A DNA stretch of 64,000 nt from Stenotrophomonas sp. ASS1 (GCF_004346925.1 NZ_CP031167.1:2314001-2378000); one strand, 5' to 3'. Counted from the first letter of the stretch, positions 30,085-38,428 are shown. The notes: generated by a model not told the origin, from the letters alone. Translations and numbers: made by a program.

Positions 30085-30156
30085 ATTGACGCAAGGAGGT
30101 GTTCAGTGACGGGATATTGTCGATAAACTGAATCCATAAATTCCCCAATTGACGCA
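30085..30156. promoter_or_regulatory. Direct repeat ATTGACGCA in the oxidoreductase/LysR intergenic region
   Basis: ATTGACGCA occurs at 30085-30093 and again at 30148-30156, 63 bp apart. The stretch between is A/T-rich (GATAAACTGAATCCATAAA, 30122-30140). Repeats in such gaps are often LysR contact points; no clean sigma-70 promoter could be assigned. Confidence 0.3.
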
Positions 30157-30157
30157 T

Positions 30158-31087
30158 ATGACCAGCTACAGTGCGGCGCGCCTGCAGGGCATCAGTGTGT
30201 TCGTCCAGGCCGTGGACGCCGGCAGCTTCACCGCAGCCGGCCTGCGCATGGGGCTGAGCAAATCGGCCGTTGGCAAGAGTGTGGCCACGCTGGAGCGGCG
30301 ACTGGGCACCCGGTTGCTGGATCGCACCACGCGCAGGCTGGCGCTCACTGTCGAGGGCGCCGAGTTCTACCAGGTCTGCCGGCGCATCCTGGCCGAACTG
30401 GACGAAGCCGAATCCAACGCAGCGTCGCGGCGGCAAGAGGTTTCCGGCCTGTTGCGGGTCAGCCTGCCGGTAGCGTTCGGGCAGCGCTGGGTGATGCCGG
30501 TACTGATCGGACTGGCGCAACGCCATTCGCGGCTGCAGCTCGATGTCAGCTTCACCGACCGCAGGGTTGATCTGCTCGAGGAAAACGTCGATCTGGCCGT
30601 CCGCCTGGGGCCGCTTGACGACAGCAGCTCGCTCTCTGTCCGGGCGCTCGGCCGCCAGCATGCCGTGATATGCGCTGCACCCGGATACCTGGCGGCACGT
30701 GGCGTCCCGGTGCGCGCCGAGGATCTTGCCGGACACGACTGCATCACCTTCGGCCGGCAGGGGCACGCGCTGCCCTGGACGGTGCCGGACGGCTCCGGCG
30801 GGCTTGTCCAGCACCGCATTGAAGGGCGCCACCGCATCAGTGACGGCGATGCGCTGCGTAGCGCATTGCTGGCCGGGCTGGGCATTGCAGAAGCGACCAC
30901 CTGGCTGGTGGGGGACGCGCTGCGCAGCGGCGCACTGGTGGCCGTATTCCCTGCCTCGGGTAGCGCGGGCGCGCCCCTGCATGCGCTCTGGCCTACCACC
31001 CGCGACCTTGCTCCCAAGGTGCGTGCCGCAGTGGATGCGCTGGTCGAGGCGTTCGTTCCGTCTCCACCGTGGGAAAATACCCGCTGA
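30158..31087 (+). CDS. LysR-family transcriptional regulator
   Basis: 309 residues from ATG 30158 (a TTG 9 nt upstream is in frame but less likely). The N-terminal HTH is clear (FVQAVDAGSFTAAGLRMGLSKSAVGKSVATLERRLGTRLLDRTTRRLALT), followed by a periplasmic-binding-protein-like effector domain (DVSFTDRRVDLLEENVDLAVRLG). Architecture matches the AaeR/DsdC-like group. It is divergent from the oxidoreductase, the usual set-up for control of that gene. The ligand is unknown. Confidence 0.9.
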   Translation: MTSYSAARLQGISVFVQAVDAGSFTAAGLRMGLSKSAVGKSVATLERRLGTRLLDRTTRRLALTVEGAEFYQVCRRILAELDEAESNAASRRQEVSGLLRVSLPVAFGQRWVMPVLIGLAQRHSRLQLDVSFTDRRVDLLEENVDLAVRLGPLDDSSSLSVRALGRQHAVICAAPGYLAARGVPVRAEDLAGHDCITFGRQGHALPWTVPDGSGGLVQHRIEGRHRISDGDALRSALLAGLGIAEATTWLVGDALRSGALVAVFPASGSAGAPLHALWPTTRDLAPKVRAAVDALVEAFVPSPPWENTR

Positions 31088-31121
31088 TCGCCCCCATGGC
31101 TGTTGTTTCAAGGAGCTGTAG

Positions 31122-31817
31122 ATGTCCCGTTTCCCCTTCGATGCCGTGCTGTTCGACTGCGATGGCGTACTCGTTGATTCCGAGCCGCTGGTCGCTCGCG
31201 TGCTTTCGGAAATGCTGACCGAGCGCGGCTGGCCGCTGACCCCGGCGCAGGCCGGTGAGGTGTTCCTGGGCCAGTCCGTGGCCCATCTGGCCGGCCTGAT
31301 CGAAGAACGCACCGGCAAGCCGTTCACCGAGGAATGGCTGGAAGAGTTCCGCCAGCAGCGCAACCGCGCGTTGGAACGTGACCTGGTTGCCATCCAGGGT
31401 GCGCCCGAGGCGGTGCGTGCGATCGCGGTGCTCACCGGCGGCCGGATTGCCTGCGCGTCCGGCGCCGATCTGCACAAGGTGAAGCTGCAGCTGGGCAAGG
31501 TCGGCATCCTTGATGCCTTCGGGGCCCACGTGTTCAGCGGCCAGGACATGCCGCACACCAAGCCGCATCCGGATGTCTATCTGGCCGCCGCCGCTGCGCT
31601 GGGCGTGGACCCGAAGCGTTGCGCGGTGATCGAGGACACTGTTACCGGTGCAACGGCCGGTGTGGCCGCTGGCGCAACCGTGTTCGGCTTCAGTGAAGGC
31701 GGTCCGCACCACAGTACGCCGGAGGCCCTGCGTGCAGCGGGTGCACAGGTGATCTTCCAGCGCATGGAAGACCTGCCCGCCCTGCTTGCCGCCCGTGCGG
31801 TCGACGCGGTCGCCTGA
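31122..31817 (+). CDS. HAD-superfamily phosphatase (beta-phosphoglucomutase-like)
   Basis: 231 residues with AAGGAG 8 nt before ATG. HAD motif I is FDCDGVLVDSE (nucleophile Asp and acid/base Asp), motif II CASGAD, motif III Lys in TKPHPDVY, and motif IV VIEDTVTG. A helical cap lies at about residues 18-85. The family includes 6-phosphogluconate, phosphosugar and phosphoglycolate phosphatases, close to YieH/GPH-type. It lies 34 nt after the LysR gene on the same strand and may be cotranscribed, and is convergent with the VOC operon. Confidence 0.9.
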   Translation: MSRFPFDAVLFDCDGVLVDSEPLVARVLSEMLTERGWPLTPAQAGEVFLGQSVAHLAGLIEERTGKPFTEEWLEEFRQQRNRALERDLVAIQGAPEAVRAIAVLTGGRIACASGADLHKVKLQLGKVGILDAFGAHVFSGQDMPHTKPHPDVYLAAAAALGVDPKRCAVIEDTVTGATAGVAAGATVFGFSEGGPHHSTPEALRAAGAQVIFQRMEDLPALLAARAVDAVA

Positions 31818-31824
31818 CCTTGCC

Positions 31825-32055
31825 TCAGCCCGTAGCGCCGAGTGCGGCGCTGCGGCGCCTTCCGGCGTAGTGCAGCACGAACAGGTAAAGGCCGGTGAAC
31901 AGTTGCAGGAACAGGGGGGGCAACGGCGAGTAGGTGAGCCACGCCGCAGGCTCGCCCTGTCCCATCGCGCGCACTACGAAGTTGGCGATCACCGCCAGGG
32001 TGAACACGATCGAGGTCCAACGGTGCACGGGCCGTGTCCAGCCACCGCGGCTCAT
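31825..32055 (-). CDS. Small inner-membrane protein, last gene of the LysR-AraC-VOC operon
   Basis: 76 residues from ATG 32055 within a 4-nt ATGA overlap with the VOC gene stop. Two hydrophobic helices are visible (IVFTLAVIANFVVRAMG and PLFLQLFTGLYLFVLHYAG) between basic ends. The overall look resembles small conserved bacterial membrane proteins found beside VOC proteins. Function unknown. A much longer upstream frame is a shadow, since the real VOC gene occupies that DNA. Confidence 0.7.
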   Translation of the reverse strand: MSRGGWTRPVHRWTSIVFTLAVIANFVVRAMGQGEPAAWLTYSPLPPLFLQLFTGLYLFVLHYAGRRRSAALGATG

Positions 32056-32477
32056 TGCCGGCGCCTCGTCTCGGAGCGGGCTTCGATCATCTTCCAGCCA
32101 TTGCCTGATGGATCGCGGAATCCGGCGTCCACGGCGCCATAGCGCTCGATCGGCTCCTGGGTGAATTCCACGCCCAGCGCCAGCCATTGCGTGTAGCACG
32201 CCTGGCAGTCATCCACGGCCAGCACCAGCGGCGGCATTGCGCCCTTGGCCACCAGCTGCTGCAGCGAAAGCGCGGTGGCCGCATCGTGGGTGGGCGGGCC
32301 AGGCACGAACAGGCCCAGCTGGAAACCGTCCTGGCCCGGGCTGCGTACCGTCAGCCAGCGGTAGCTGCCGTTGCGTACATCGGTATGCACTTCGAAGCCG
32401 AGCTTGCCGACATAGAACGCGAGCGCCTCATCCTGGTCGCGCACATACAGGCCGACCGTGTTCACAGTGTTCGTCAT
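32052..32477 (-). CDS. VOC-family (glyoxalase/bleomycin-resistance fold) protein
   Basis: 141 residues from ATG 32477 (GGGAGG ribosome site). Paired beta-alpha-beta-beta-beta modules: NTVGLYVRDQDEALAFYVGKLGFEV in the first and PLVLAVDDCQACYTQWLALGVEFTQEP plus GFRDPSGNGWKMIEA in the second. VOC proteins include lyases, dioxygenases and antibiotic-binding proteins; the reaction here cannot be called. It starts 10 nt after the AraC-type gene stop and overlaps the small membrane protein, so it is part of a four-gene operon with two regulators. Confidence 0.88.
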   Translation of the reverse strand: MTNTVNTVGLYVRDQDEALAFYVGKLGFEVHTDVRNGSYRWLTVRSPGQDGFQLGLFVPGPPTHDAATALSLQQLVAKGAMPPLVLAVDDCQACYTQWLALGVEFTQEPIERYGAVDAGFRDPSGNGWKMIEARSETRRRQ

Positions 32478-32487
32478 GGGACCTCCC

Positions 32488-32949
32488 TCAGGTGGGGTCC
32501 ACGTTAGCAACCGCCTCGCGGCGACGCTTCTCCAAAACTGCGATCTTCAGGTCGGGTCGCTGTGCGGCACGTGCGTGGCATTCCGGCACGCTGGCCGACG
32601 CCGCCTGGCCTGCACGCTCACGCTCACGCACATTGCCCGGGCTGTCACCGGTAATGTCACGGAAGATGCGGCCAAAGGTGCCCAGGCTGCCCCACCCGGT
32701 CTGCACGGCGATTTCGGTCACCGGCAGGTCGGTGTCACGCAACATCGCCACGGCCCGTTCGATGCGGCGGCTGAGAAGATACCGGTGCGGCGGCAGCCCG
32801 AATGCCTGCTTGAACGAGCGGGCGAAGTGCGCCGGCGACACCGCACTGACCTCGGCCAGGCGTGTGACTGGCCATTCCTCATGGCTGGCCCGGTCCATCC
32901 GGTCCTTGGCACGCAGCAGGCGTCGCAGCAGTTCGGGGCTCTGGTTCAC
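32488..32949 (-). CDS. AraC-family transcriptional regulator, short form
   Basis: 153 residues with a GTG start that overlaps the LysR gene stop by 4 nt (GTGA). It consists almost entirely of the two-helix-turn-helix AraC domain (WPVTRLAEVSAVSPAHFARSFKQAFGLPPHRYLLSRRIERAVAMLRDTDLPVTEIAVQTGWGSLGTFGRIFRDITG) plus a basic tail, with no N-terminal sensing domain. It may act as a constitutive or abundance-controlled regulator of the VOC gene that follows. Two regulators translated in tandem is unusual. Confidence 0.88.
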   Translation of the reverse strand: MNQSPELLRRLLRAKDRMDRASHEEWPVTRLAEVSAVSPAHFARSFKQAFGLPPHRYLLSRRIERAVAMLRDTDLPVTEIAVQTGWGSLGTFGRIFRDITGDSPGNVRERERAGQAASASVPECHARAAQRPDLKIAVLEKRRREAVANVDPT

Positions 32950-33872
32950 GGCGTCACCGCTTGCGCCAGATGATGGCGTGCTGCGTGCCGTGCCTCGGCG
33001 GCCTGTTCGACCAACCAGTCACGGAATGCGATGACCTTGGCGCTCCCACTCCGCGCCGAGGGCGCCACGAACCAGAAGCTGCGACCGTCGCTGGCGACAC
33101 CCGGATGCGCCTGCACCAGGCGCCCGCTCTCCAGCTCGGCCTGGAACAGGATCGGCGAACCGATGGCGATGCCCTGCCCTGCGATCGCGGCACCGACATC
33201 CAGATGCTCGACGGCGAAGGGCGTGACCAGACTCCCTGGTGCCGGCGGTGGAAGGTGCCCGTGTGCGGCGAACCACAGGGCCCACCAGTCCGGCCGACCG
33301 AGCAGGGGAATCTCCAGCGCGGTGCTGCCCAGCCCACGGGCCGCCGGAAGCAGCGCCGGCGCACACAACGGCATGAAAACGCTGGGGAACAAGGGCGTGG
33401 CCTGCAGCCCAGGCCACTCGCCATGCCCGTTGCGGATGGCGGCATCGAAGTGGCCGGCGGCAAGATCCTGCGGCTCTGCCGACAGATCCAGTTCCAGCAG
33501 GAGCTGCCGATGGCGGGCGCGGAACGTACCCAGCCGCGGCGTCAACCAACTGGTGCCCAGCGTTGGCAGTACGGACAGGCGCAGTCGCGCAGCATCCATG
33601 CCAGCGGCGCGCATGAAGCTGGCGCGTAGTGCGTCGAATGCCCGGGTGGCTTCCTGCGCGACGCTGGCACCCACCACCGTCAGTTCCACGTGCTGTGCGT
33701 GGCGCAGGAACAGGCAGGTACCGGTCTGGGCCTCCAGCCGCCGCACGTGATAGCTCACCGATGCCGCAGTGGTGTCGAGCTCCTCGGCGGCACGCGCGAA
33801 GCTGCCCAGCCGCGCCGCCGCCTCGAAGGCGCGGATGGCGGCAAGCGATGGCAGCTGGCGTTGGGTGACCAT
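32946..33872 (-). CDS. LysR-family transcriptional regulator (GcvA-like)
   Basis: 308 residues. The N-terminal HTH with the LPSLAAIRAFEAAARLGSFARAAEEL start and TAASVSYHVRRLEAQTG is characteristic of the GcvA/AmpR subgroup; the effector domain follows (LSVLPTLGTSWLTPRLG, AAIRNGHGEWPG). It opens a LysR-AraC-VOC-membrane protein operon and is divergent from the Tat-exported protein at 33964. A perfect T-N11-A dyad covers its own start codon, which suggests autorepression. Confidence 0.9.
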   Translation of the reverse strand: MVTQRQLPSLAAIRAFEAAARLGSFARAAEELDTTAASVSYHVRRLEAQTGTCLFLRHAQHVELTVVGASVAQEATRAFDALRASFMRAAGMDAARLRLSVLPTLGTSWLTPRLGTFRARHRQLLLELDLSAEPQDLAAGHFDAAIRNGHGEWPGLQATPLFPSVFMPLCAPALLPAARGLGSTALEIPLLGRPDWWALWFAAHGHLPPPAPGSLVTPFAVEHLDVGAAIAGQGIAIGSPILFQAELESGRLVQAHPGVASDGRSFWFVAPSARSGSAKVIAFRDWLVEQAAEARHAARHHLAQAVTP

Positions 33873-33884
33873 AAGTGTGACTTA
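33872..33884. promoter_or_regulatory. LysR-type T-N11-A box TAAGT-GTG-ACTTA over the LysR start codon
   Basis: A perfect 5+3+5 dyad, TAAGTGTGACTTA, with the T-N11-A spacing typical of LysR binding sites. Its first base is part of the start codon of the LysR gene (33870-33872). Position suggests control of both this operon and the divergent gene at 33964. Confidence 0.5.
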
Positions 33885-33963
33885 GCCTGAGCCCCGATAT
33901 CTGCGTGGTCAATCCCCTTCGTACCCGCAACCATGGGGGCACCTTCGGTAGGGGATCACGCAT

Positions 33964-35004
33964 ATGGATCGACGGCAGTTCCTGGTCACCCTGGCCGCCA
34001 CGGCCGCGTCCACCGCCCTGCCCGCCGGGTGGGCCCTGGCCAGTCACAGCGAAGACTGGAAATGGTTGCAGGGCAACTGGCAGGTCCGGCACCAACGCCT
34101 GAAGGAGCGGCTGGTGGGCGATACTCGCTGGGAAGCCTTCACCGGCGCCAGCGCGGTCTGGCTCACCCTGGGCGGGCTCGGCACCATCGATGACAACGTC
34201 ATGGAACTGCCCTCGGGTCCCTACAGGGGCCTGGGCGTGCGTGCCTTTGATCCGGTGTCTTCCACATGGTCGATCTGGTGGATCGATGGCCGCAATCCTG
34301 CCCATATCGAAGCGCCCGTGCGCGGCGCTTTCAAGGGCGATGCCGGCAGCTTTCGCGGCACCGACCGGATCGACGGACGCCCCATCGACGTGTGGTTCAG
34401 GTGGCACGCCATCCACGGCGAGGAGCCGTGGTGGGAACAGGCATTCTCCGACGACGCCGGTGCGCACTGGGAGGTGAACTGGCGCAACTGGTTCCGCCGC
34501 ACGGCTGCGGCCCCCTCGCCGCTTCCGAAGCTGCCGGATGCACCGGGCGATTTTGATTTTCTGGTGGGCCATTGGAACGTGCGCCATCGTCGCCTGCGCG
34601 CCCGGCTGGCAGGCAGCGATGCGTGGGACGCGTTCAACGGCACCCTGCACAACTGGCCGGTACTGGGAGGATTCGGCAACGTAGGTGACAATCTGATGGA
34701 CGTGCCAGGAGCCCCGCTGCGCGGCATGGGCATCCGCGCCTGGAATGCGGCTGAGCGGCACTGGCTGAGTTGGTGGCTGGATGGCCGGGAACCGACCCGG
34801 ATCGGCGCGCCGCTGCGCGGTGGTTTCAAGGCCGGTGTCGGTCGCTTCTTTGGCGAAGACCAGCACGACGGACGAGCGATCCAGACGCGGGTGATCTGGT
34901 CACGCATTACCCCGCGTTCGGCGCGCTGGGAACAGGCGGCCTCGACCGATGGTGGACGCAGCTGGGAAACCAACTGGGTCAGCGACTTCGAGCGGCAGGC
35001 ATGA
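33964..35004 (+). CDS. Tat-exported protein with two tandem copies of a DUF1579-like domain
   Basis: 346 residues. The N-terminus MDRRQFLVTLAATAA has an RRxFL twin-arginine motif and hydrophobic core. The mature protein is an internal duplication: WKWLQGNWQVRHQRLKERL (from about residue 33) and FDFLVGHWNVRHRRLRARL (from about 197) begin two parallel copies. Each continues through LGG(L/F)G, a D-N-(V/L)-M-(E/D)-(L/V)-P segment, an (S/L)WW(I/L)DGR block and an E-Q-A-x-S-x-D-x-G end. The WxxLxGxW start resembles lipocalin-like DUF1579 proteins. Function unknown. The next gene overlaps by ATGA, so the two products probably work together. Confidence 0.8.
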   Translation: MDRRQFLVTLAATAASTALPAGWALASHSEDWKWLQGNWQVRHQRLKERLVGDTRWEAFTGASAVWLTLGGLGTIDDNVMELPSGPYRGLGVRAFDPVSSTWSIWWIDGRNPAHIEAPVRGAFKGDAGSFRGTDRIDGRPIDVWFRWHAIHGEEPWWEQAFSDDAGAHWEVNWRNWFRRTAAAPSPLPKLPDAPGDFDFLVGHWNVRHRRLRARLAGSDAWDAFNGTLHNWPVLGGFGNVGDNLMDVPGAPLRGMGIRAWNAAERHWLSWWLDGREPTRIGAPLRGGFKAGVGRFFGEDQHDGRAIQTRVIWSRITPRSARWEQAASTDGGRSWETNWVSDFERQA

Positions 35005-35882
35005 AGGCGCTGCTGGCCGTGATGCTGCTGGTGTCTGCATCGCCTGGCGCGTCTCCATCCAGGGTGTTGCAGATCGTCGGCCCGGCCGAGCGCTTTGCTC
35101 CGGGCATTGCATCCACGCAGTACGACGAGATCCGACTGACTTTGAGCCCGGACGGAAAGACCGCACTGTGGTTCAGCCGCAACCGGCCCGGCGGTCAGGG
35201 CGGGTATGACATATGGGTTTCGCGCCACGACGGGCAGCGCTGGCGGCCGGCGAAGCCGGTCTCGTTCAATACGCCGGGACGTGACTTCGATCCTGCCTTT
35301 TCCGCCGATGGCCGCGTGGTGTATTTCTGTTCGGATCGAGCAGGCGGCCAGGGCGGCGACGATCTGTACCGGGTCAGCATGGGGAGCGACGGTCGATTCG
35401 GGGAGCCGGTCAATCTTGGCCCGGCAGTGAACAGCGCGGCCGATGAATTCGCGCCGATGCTCTCGCCCGACGCAGCCACGCTGCTGTTCTCCAGCGATCG
35501 CGCAGGCGGTGCGGGTGGCCATGACCTCTACGTCGCAGCGATGGTCCGTGGCATGGCGCAGCCGGCACGGCCGCTGCCGGGAGACGTCAATACCGCAGCG
35601 CAGGAGTTCGATGCCACCTTCCTGGGCGACGGCCGGACGCTGGTGTTTGCCCGCGCCCTGGACTTCGGCAGTGCACCGGTACGCCAGTTCATTGCCTACG
35701 AGCGTGGAGGCCGTTATGACGCGGGCCTTGCATTGCCCTCCCCCTTGAACGAGGCCTCCGGCGACAGCTACGGCGCGATGCTGGATGGCTCGCAACCCGA
35801 CACCTTGACCTATTCGGCGCGGCGCGCGGACGGTGCAGGGTTGGACCTGTACCGCATCCGCTTTCGGATGATGCGCCCTTGA
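35001..35882 (+). CDS. Exported WD40-like (PD40) beta-propeller protein
   Basis: 293 residues from ATG 35001 in a 4-nt ATGA overlap with the previous gene; a much longer upstream frame is a shadow. A signal peptide is followed by at least four PD40 blades of the form LSPDGKTALWFSRNRPGGQGGYDIWVS, FSADGRVVYFCSDRAGGQGGDDLYRVS and LSPDAATLLFSSDRAGGAGGHDLYVA. Such TolB/OmpA-associated propellers bind proteins or glycans in the periplasm; there is no OmpA domain here. Role unknown, but coupling to the duplicated DUF protein is notable. Confidence 0.87.
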   Translation: MKALLAVMLLVSASPGASPSRVLQIVGPAERFAPGIASTQYDEIRLTLSPDGKTALWFSRNRPGGQGGYDIWVSRHDGQRWRPAKPVSFNTPGRDFDPAFSADGRVVYFCSDRAGGQGGDDLYRVSMGSDGRFGEPVNLGPAVNSAADEFAPMLSPDAATLLFSSDRAGGAGGHDLYVAAMVRGMAQPARPLPGDVNTAAQEFDATFLGDGRTLVFARALDFGSAPVRQFIAYERGGRYDAGLALPSPLNEASGDSYGAMLDGSQPDTLTYSARRADGAGLDLYRIRFRMMRP

Positions 35883-35925
35883 AGGCAGATGGTGTCGATT
35901 TTCGGCGCCCCGGTTCGTCGAGAGG

Positions 35926-36486
35926 ATGAAACCCCAGGAGAAAACGCAGATGGCCTCACACCCGTCCCTTGCCTGCGCCTGCGGCCAGGTGCGCCTGACC
36001 GCCACGGGCCAACCCATTGCCACCGTCGAATGCTGCTGCGACAGCTGCCGCAAGGCCGGCGCCATGCTGCAGTCGATGCCCCGAGCACCGGACGTCCTGG
36101 GCCCGCACGGCCAGACGCTCTTCGTAATGCACCGCAAGGATCGCGTCAGCATCGATGCCGGACATGCCATGCTGCGCGCGTTGCGGTTGTCCAGCAGGGG
36201 CGGCAGCCGCCGCGTCGTGGCGGGCTGCTGCAATACACCGCTGTTCCTGGAGTTCAGCGGTGGCCATTGGCTGAGCCTGTATGGCCTGTTGTGGCCGGCG
36301 TCGGCAAGACCCGCCGTGGAGATGCGGACCATGGTCAGTGATCTTCCTGACCCGTCTGTCCTTCCGGGCGATGTGCCGAACCTGAGAACCCACTCGCTGC
36401 GGTTCTACGCCCGCCTGATGAAGGCGTGGATCGCCATGGGCTTCCGCAGCCCGCGCATCGAAGTCGCGGGAGATACCCATGTCTGA
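35926..36486 (+). CDS. GFA/CENP-V-like zinc protein (DUF6151 type)
   Basis: 186 residues. Cysteine pairs typical of the glutathione-dependent formaldehyde-activating fold are visible: ACACGQ, CCCDSC and GCCNTP, probably binding structural and catalytic zinc. The central part (SGGHWLSLYGLLWP) and a basic C-terminal tail follow. True GFA enzyme activity is unproven; many members are unassigned. The stop overlaps the next gene by 8 nt, so the two form a small operon. Confidence 0.75.
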   Translation: MKPQEKTQMASHPSLACACGQVRLTATGQPIATVECCCDSCRKAGAMLQSMPRAPDVLGPHGQTLFVMHRKDRVSIDAGHAMLRALRLSSRGGSRRVVAGCCNTPLFLEFSGGHWLSLYGLLWPASARPAVEMRTMVSDLPDPSVLPGDVPNLRTHSLRFYARLMKAWIAMGFRSPRIEVAGDTHV

Positions 36487-36787
36487 GCCCGAGCGGATCG
36501 AGATCGAGAGCATCGCCACGCCCGGGCACATCCAGCGTGTGGATCGCGCCAAGTATCTCGCCATGCGCCATGCCTTGCTGCGGGCCCTGCCTGCGCACCC
36601 TCCAGGCCTGACCGTTGCGCAGGCCAAGCAGGCGCTGCTGCCGCACCTGCCCGCCGCCCTGTTCCCGGCAGGCGCCACCGCCGGCTGGTGGTTGAAGGCG
36701 GTGCAGCTGGACCTGGAAGCCAAGGGCGTGATCGAGCGCGTCGCGGGCAAGCCGTTGCGCCTGTTCAAGCACCTGGCGGCCGGCTGA
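36479..36787 (+). CDS. Small conserved protein (DUF6958-like)
   Basis: 102 residues overlapping the end of the GFA-like gene. It has a short N-terminal acidic segment (ERIEIESIATPGHIQRVD) and a winged-helix-like body (LTVAQAKQALLPHLPAALFPAGATAGWWLKAVQLDLEAKGVIERV). Family members are small, cytoplasmic and of unknown function, often coupled to the same upstream partner. Its stop codon abuts the convergent sigma-54 regulator stop, forming TGATCA. Confidence 0.75.
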   Translation: MSEPERIEIESIATPGHIQRVDRAKYLAMRHALLRALPAHPPGLTVAQAKQALLPHLPAALFPAGATAGWWLKAVQLDLEAKGVIERVAGKPLRLFKHLAAG

Positions 36788-38143
36788 TCAGCGCTGCGCA
36801 GGCAGCTCCAACCGGTGCTTGCGGCACAGGCGATACACCGTCACCCGCGAGATCTGCATCTGCCGCGCGCACTCGGAAACGTTGTAGCCGGTCTGGCGCA
36901 GGGTCTGCAGCAGCACATCGCGCTCGGCCTGGCCCCGCGCATCGTGCAGCATCGCCCCAGGCAGGACCGCCACCGATGCGCCCAGCTCCAGGTCGCGCTC
37001 GCTGATCAGCTCGCCCTCGGCCATGATCGCTGCACGCTGCACACGGTTCAGCAGTTCGCGTACGTTGCCGGGCCATTCGAAACGCCGCATGGCCTGCAGT
37101 GCGGCCGGCCCAAAGCCGCGTGCACGCACGCTGTGCCGCTGCCGGAAACAGCGCAGGAAGTGTTCGGCCAGCAGCTGCACATCGGCACCGCGCTCACGCA
37201 ATGGTGGCATGAGCAGGCGCAGCACGTTCAGACGGTAATAGAGATCGCTGCGGAACCGGCCCTGCGCCACCGCGTGTTCCAGTTCCACGTGGGTGGCAGC
37301 CAGCACTCTCACATCCGCCCGCAACGGCTGGCTGCTGCCGACACGCTCGAAGGTGCCCTCCTGCAGTACACGCAACAGGCTGGTCTGCGCCTCCGACGGC
37401 AGGTCACCGACTTCGTCCAGAAACACCGTGCCGCCGTGCGCGGATTCGAACACGCCGATCTGCCGCTTGTCGGCACCGGTGAACGAGCCACGTTCGTGGC
37501 CGAACAGCTCCGACTGCACCAGGTTGGCCGGAATCGCACCACAGTTCACCGCAATGAAAGGCCTGCCAGCACGCCCCGACAACGCATGCAGCGCATGTGC
37601 GGCCAGTTCCTTGCCTGTACCGGTTTCGCCGGTGACCAGCACCGGCAGCTCCACCGGCGCAAACTTGTGCAGCACCGTGCGCACCGCATGCAGCGCAGCG
37701 CTTTCGCCAATCAATGCGTGCGGTCCCTGCCCGCTGCAGGTTGCGTCGACAGGCGGATCATCTGCGTCGAACTGCTGGCGCATTGCGCAGACCAGATCCT
37801 GCAGGCCGAACGGCAGCGTGAAGCGGGCACGGCATCGCTGCAGCAACGGCAGCCAGGCCGCTGAAGCAGGTCCGGCACCCGGTGGCAGTACCGCCAGCCA
37901 GGGTAGATGCTGGTGCTGCTCGATCCACGGTACCAGCAGCTGCAGCGCGACCGCATCGAGGTGGCGCAGATCGAGCACGGCGAGCAAGCGATCGCGCCCG
38001 CGCAGGCCAATCGCCATGGCGGGATCGGGACGGATGCTGCGCACATACCAGCCTGCTGCCGCCAGCGCACTGCGCTCGTTCGCCAACGGCTCGCCAAACC
38101 AGAGCACGCAACGTGACGTTGAAGCCTCCGGGACCGCTGCCAT
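36788..38143 (-). CDS. Sigma-54-dependent activator, VpsR-like, next to the amyloid operon
   Basis: 451 residues. The N-terminal domain (1-120) is receiver-like but degenerate, with Asp58 in AVLDLRH at the expected phospho-acceptor strand. AAA+ domain: Walker A GETGTGKE, sigma-54 loop GSFTGA (usually GAFTGA), Walker B GGTVFLDEVGDL. A C-terminal Fis-type HTH (NVSECARQMQISRVTVYRLCRKH) ends the protein. The order matches VpsR, a c-di-GMP-responsive activator of Vibrio biofilm genes. It is divergent from a fap-type operon with a -24/-12 promoter, so that operon is its obvious target. Confidence 0.88.
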   Translation of the reverse strand: MAAVPEASTSRCVLWFGEPLANERSALAAAGWYVRSIRPDPAMAIGLRGRDRLLAVLDLRHLDAVALQLLVPWIEQHQHLPWLAVLPPGAGPASAAWLPLLQRCRARFTLPFGLQDLVCAMRQQFDADDPPVDATCSGQGPHALIGESAALHAVRTVLHKFAPVELPVLVTGETGTGKELAAHALHALSGRAGRPFIAVNCGAIPANLVQSELFGHERGSFTGADKRQIGVFESAHGGTVFLDEVGDLPSEAQTSLLRVLQEGTFERVGSSQPLRADVRVLAATHVELEHAVAQGRFRSDLYYRLNVLRLLMPPLRERGADVQLLAEHFLRCFRQRHSVRARGFGPAALQAMRRFEWPGNVRELLNRVQRAAIMAEGELISERDLELGASVAVLPGAMLHDARGQAERDVLLQTLRQTGYNVSECARQMQISRVTVYRLCRKHRLELPAQR

Positions 38144-38336
38144 GCTTCCCCCAGCATCCGGACACCGTCGGCGGACTGTCAGGCAATCACCGGCGTGCCG
38201 CCCCCCGCCGGGACCTCTACGGCCACCGGGGCGGCCTTTGTTGGGCGGATCCTAGCGCTTCCCTAAACGGCGGCGCAATGAGCAGTGCGTCAAGAAATTG
38301 CTGGCTGAAGCGGCACCGTTGCAGACCGCGACGCCA

Positions 38337-38428
38337 CCTGTAACACGGATGCGACAGTCGCCCGCGGCCCTTGCCCTGCAGTGCCTGGGGCTTCGAAATC
38401 CCAACAATTCCACGACGTGCCTGTAACA
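38337..38428 (+). repeat. Two CCTGTAACA copies, candidate enhancer sites for the sigma-54 activator
   Basis: CCTGTAACA at 38337-38345 and 38420-38428 start 83 bp apart, about eight helical turns. The second is a dyad (CTGT-A-ACAG). Relative to a start near 38518 they lie about 95 and 175 bp upstream, the usual enhancer range for sigma-54 activators. Confidence 0.4.

Noticed and set aside
30085..30156. TTGACG as a -35 element before the LysR gene
   Set aside because: No -10 at 16-18 bp from either copy; kept only as a direct repeat.
34221..36332. 703-residue reverse frame across the duplicated-domain and PD40 genes
   Set aside because: Shadow frame; the forward genes have ATGA coupling, export signals and recognisable repeats.
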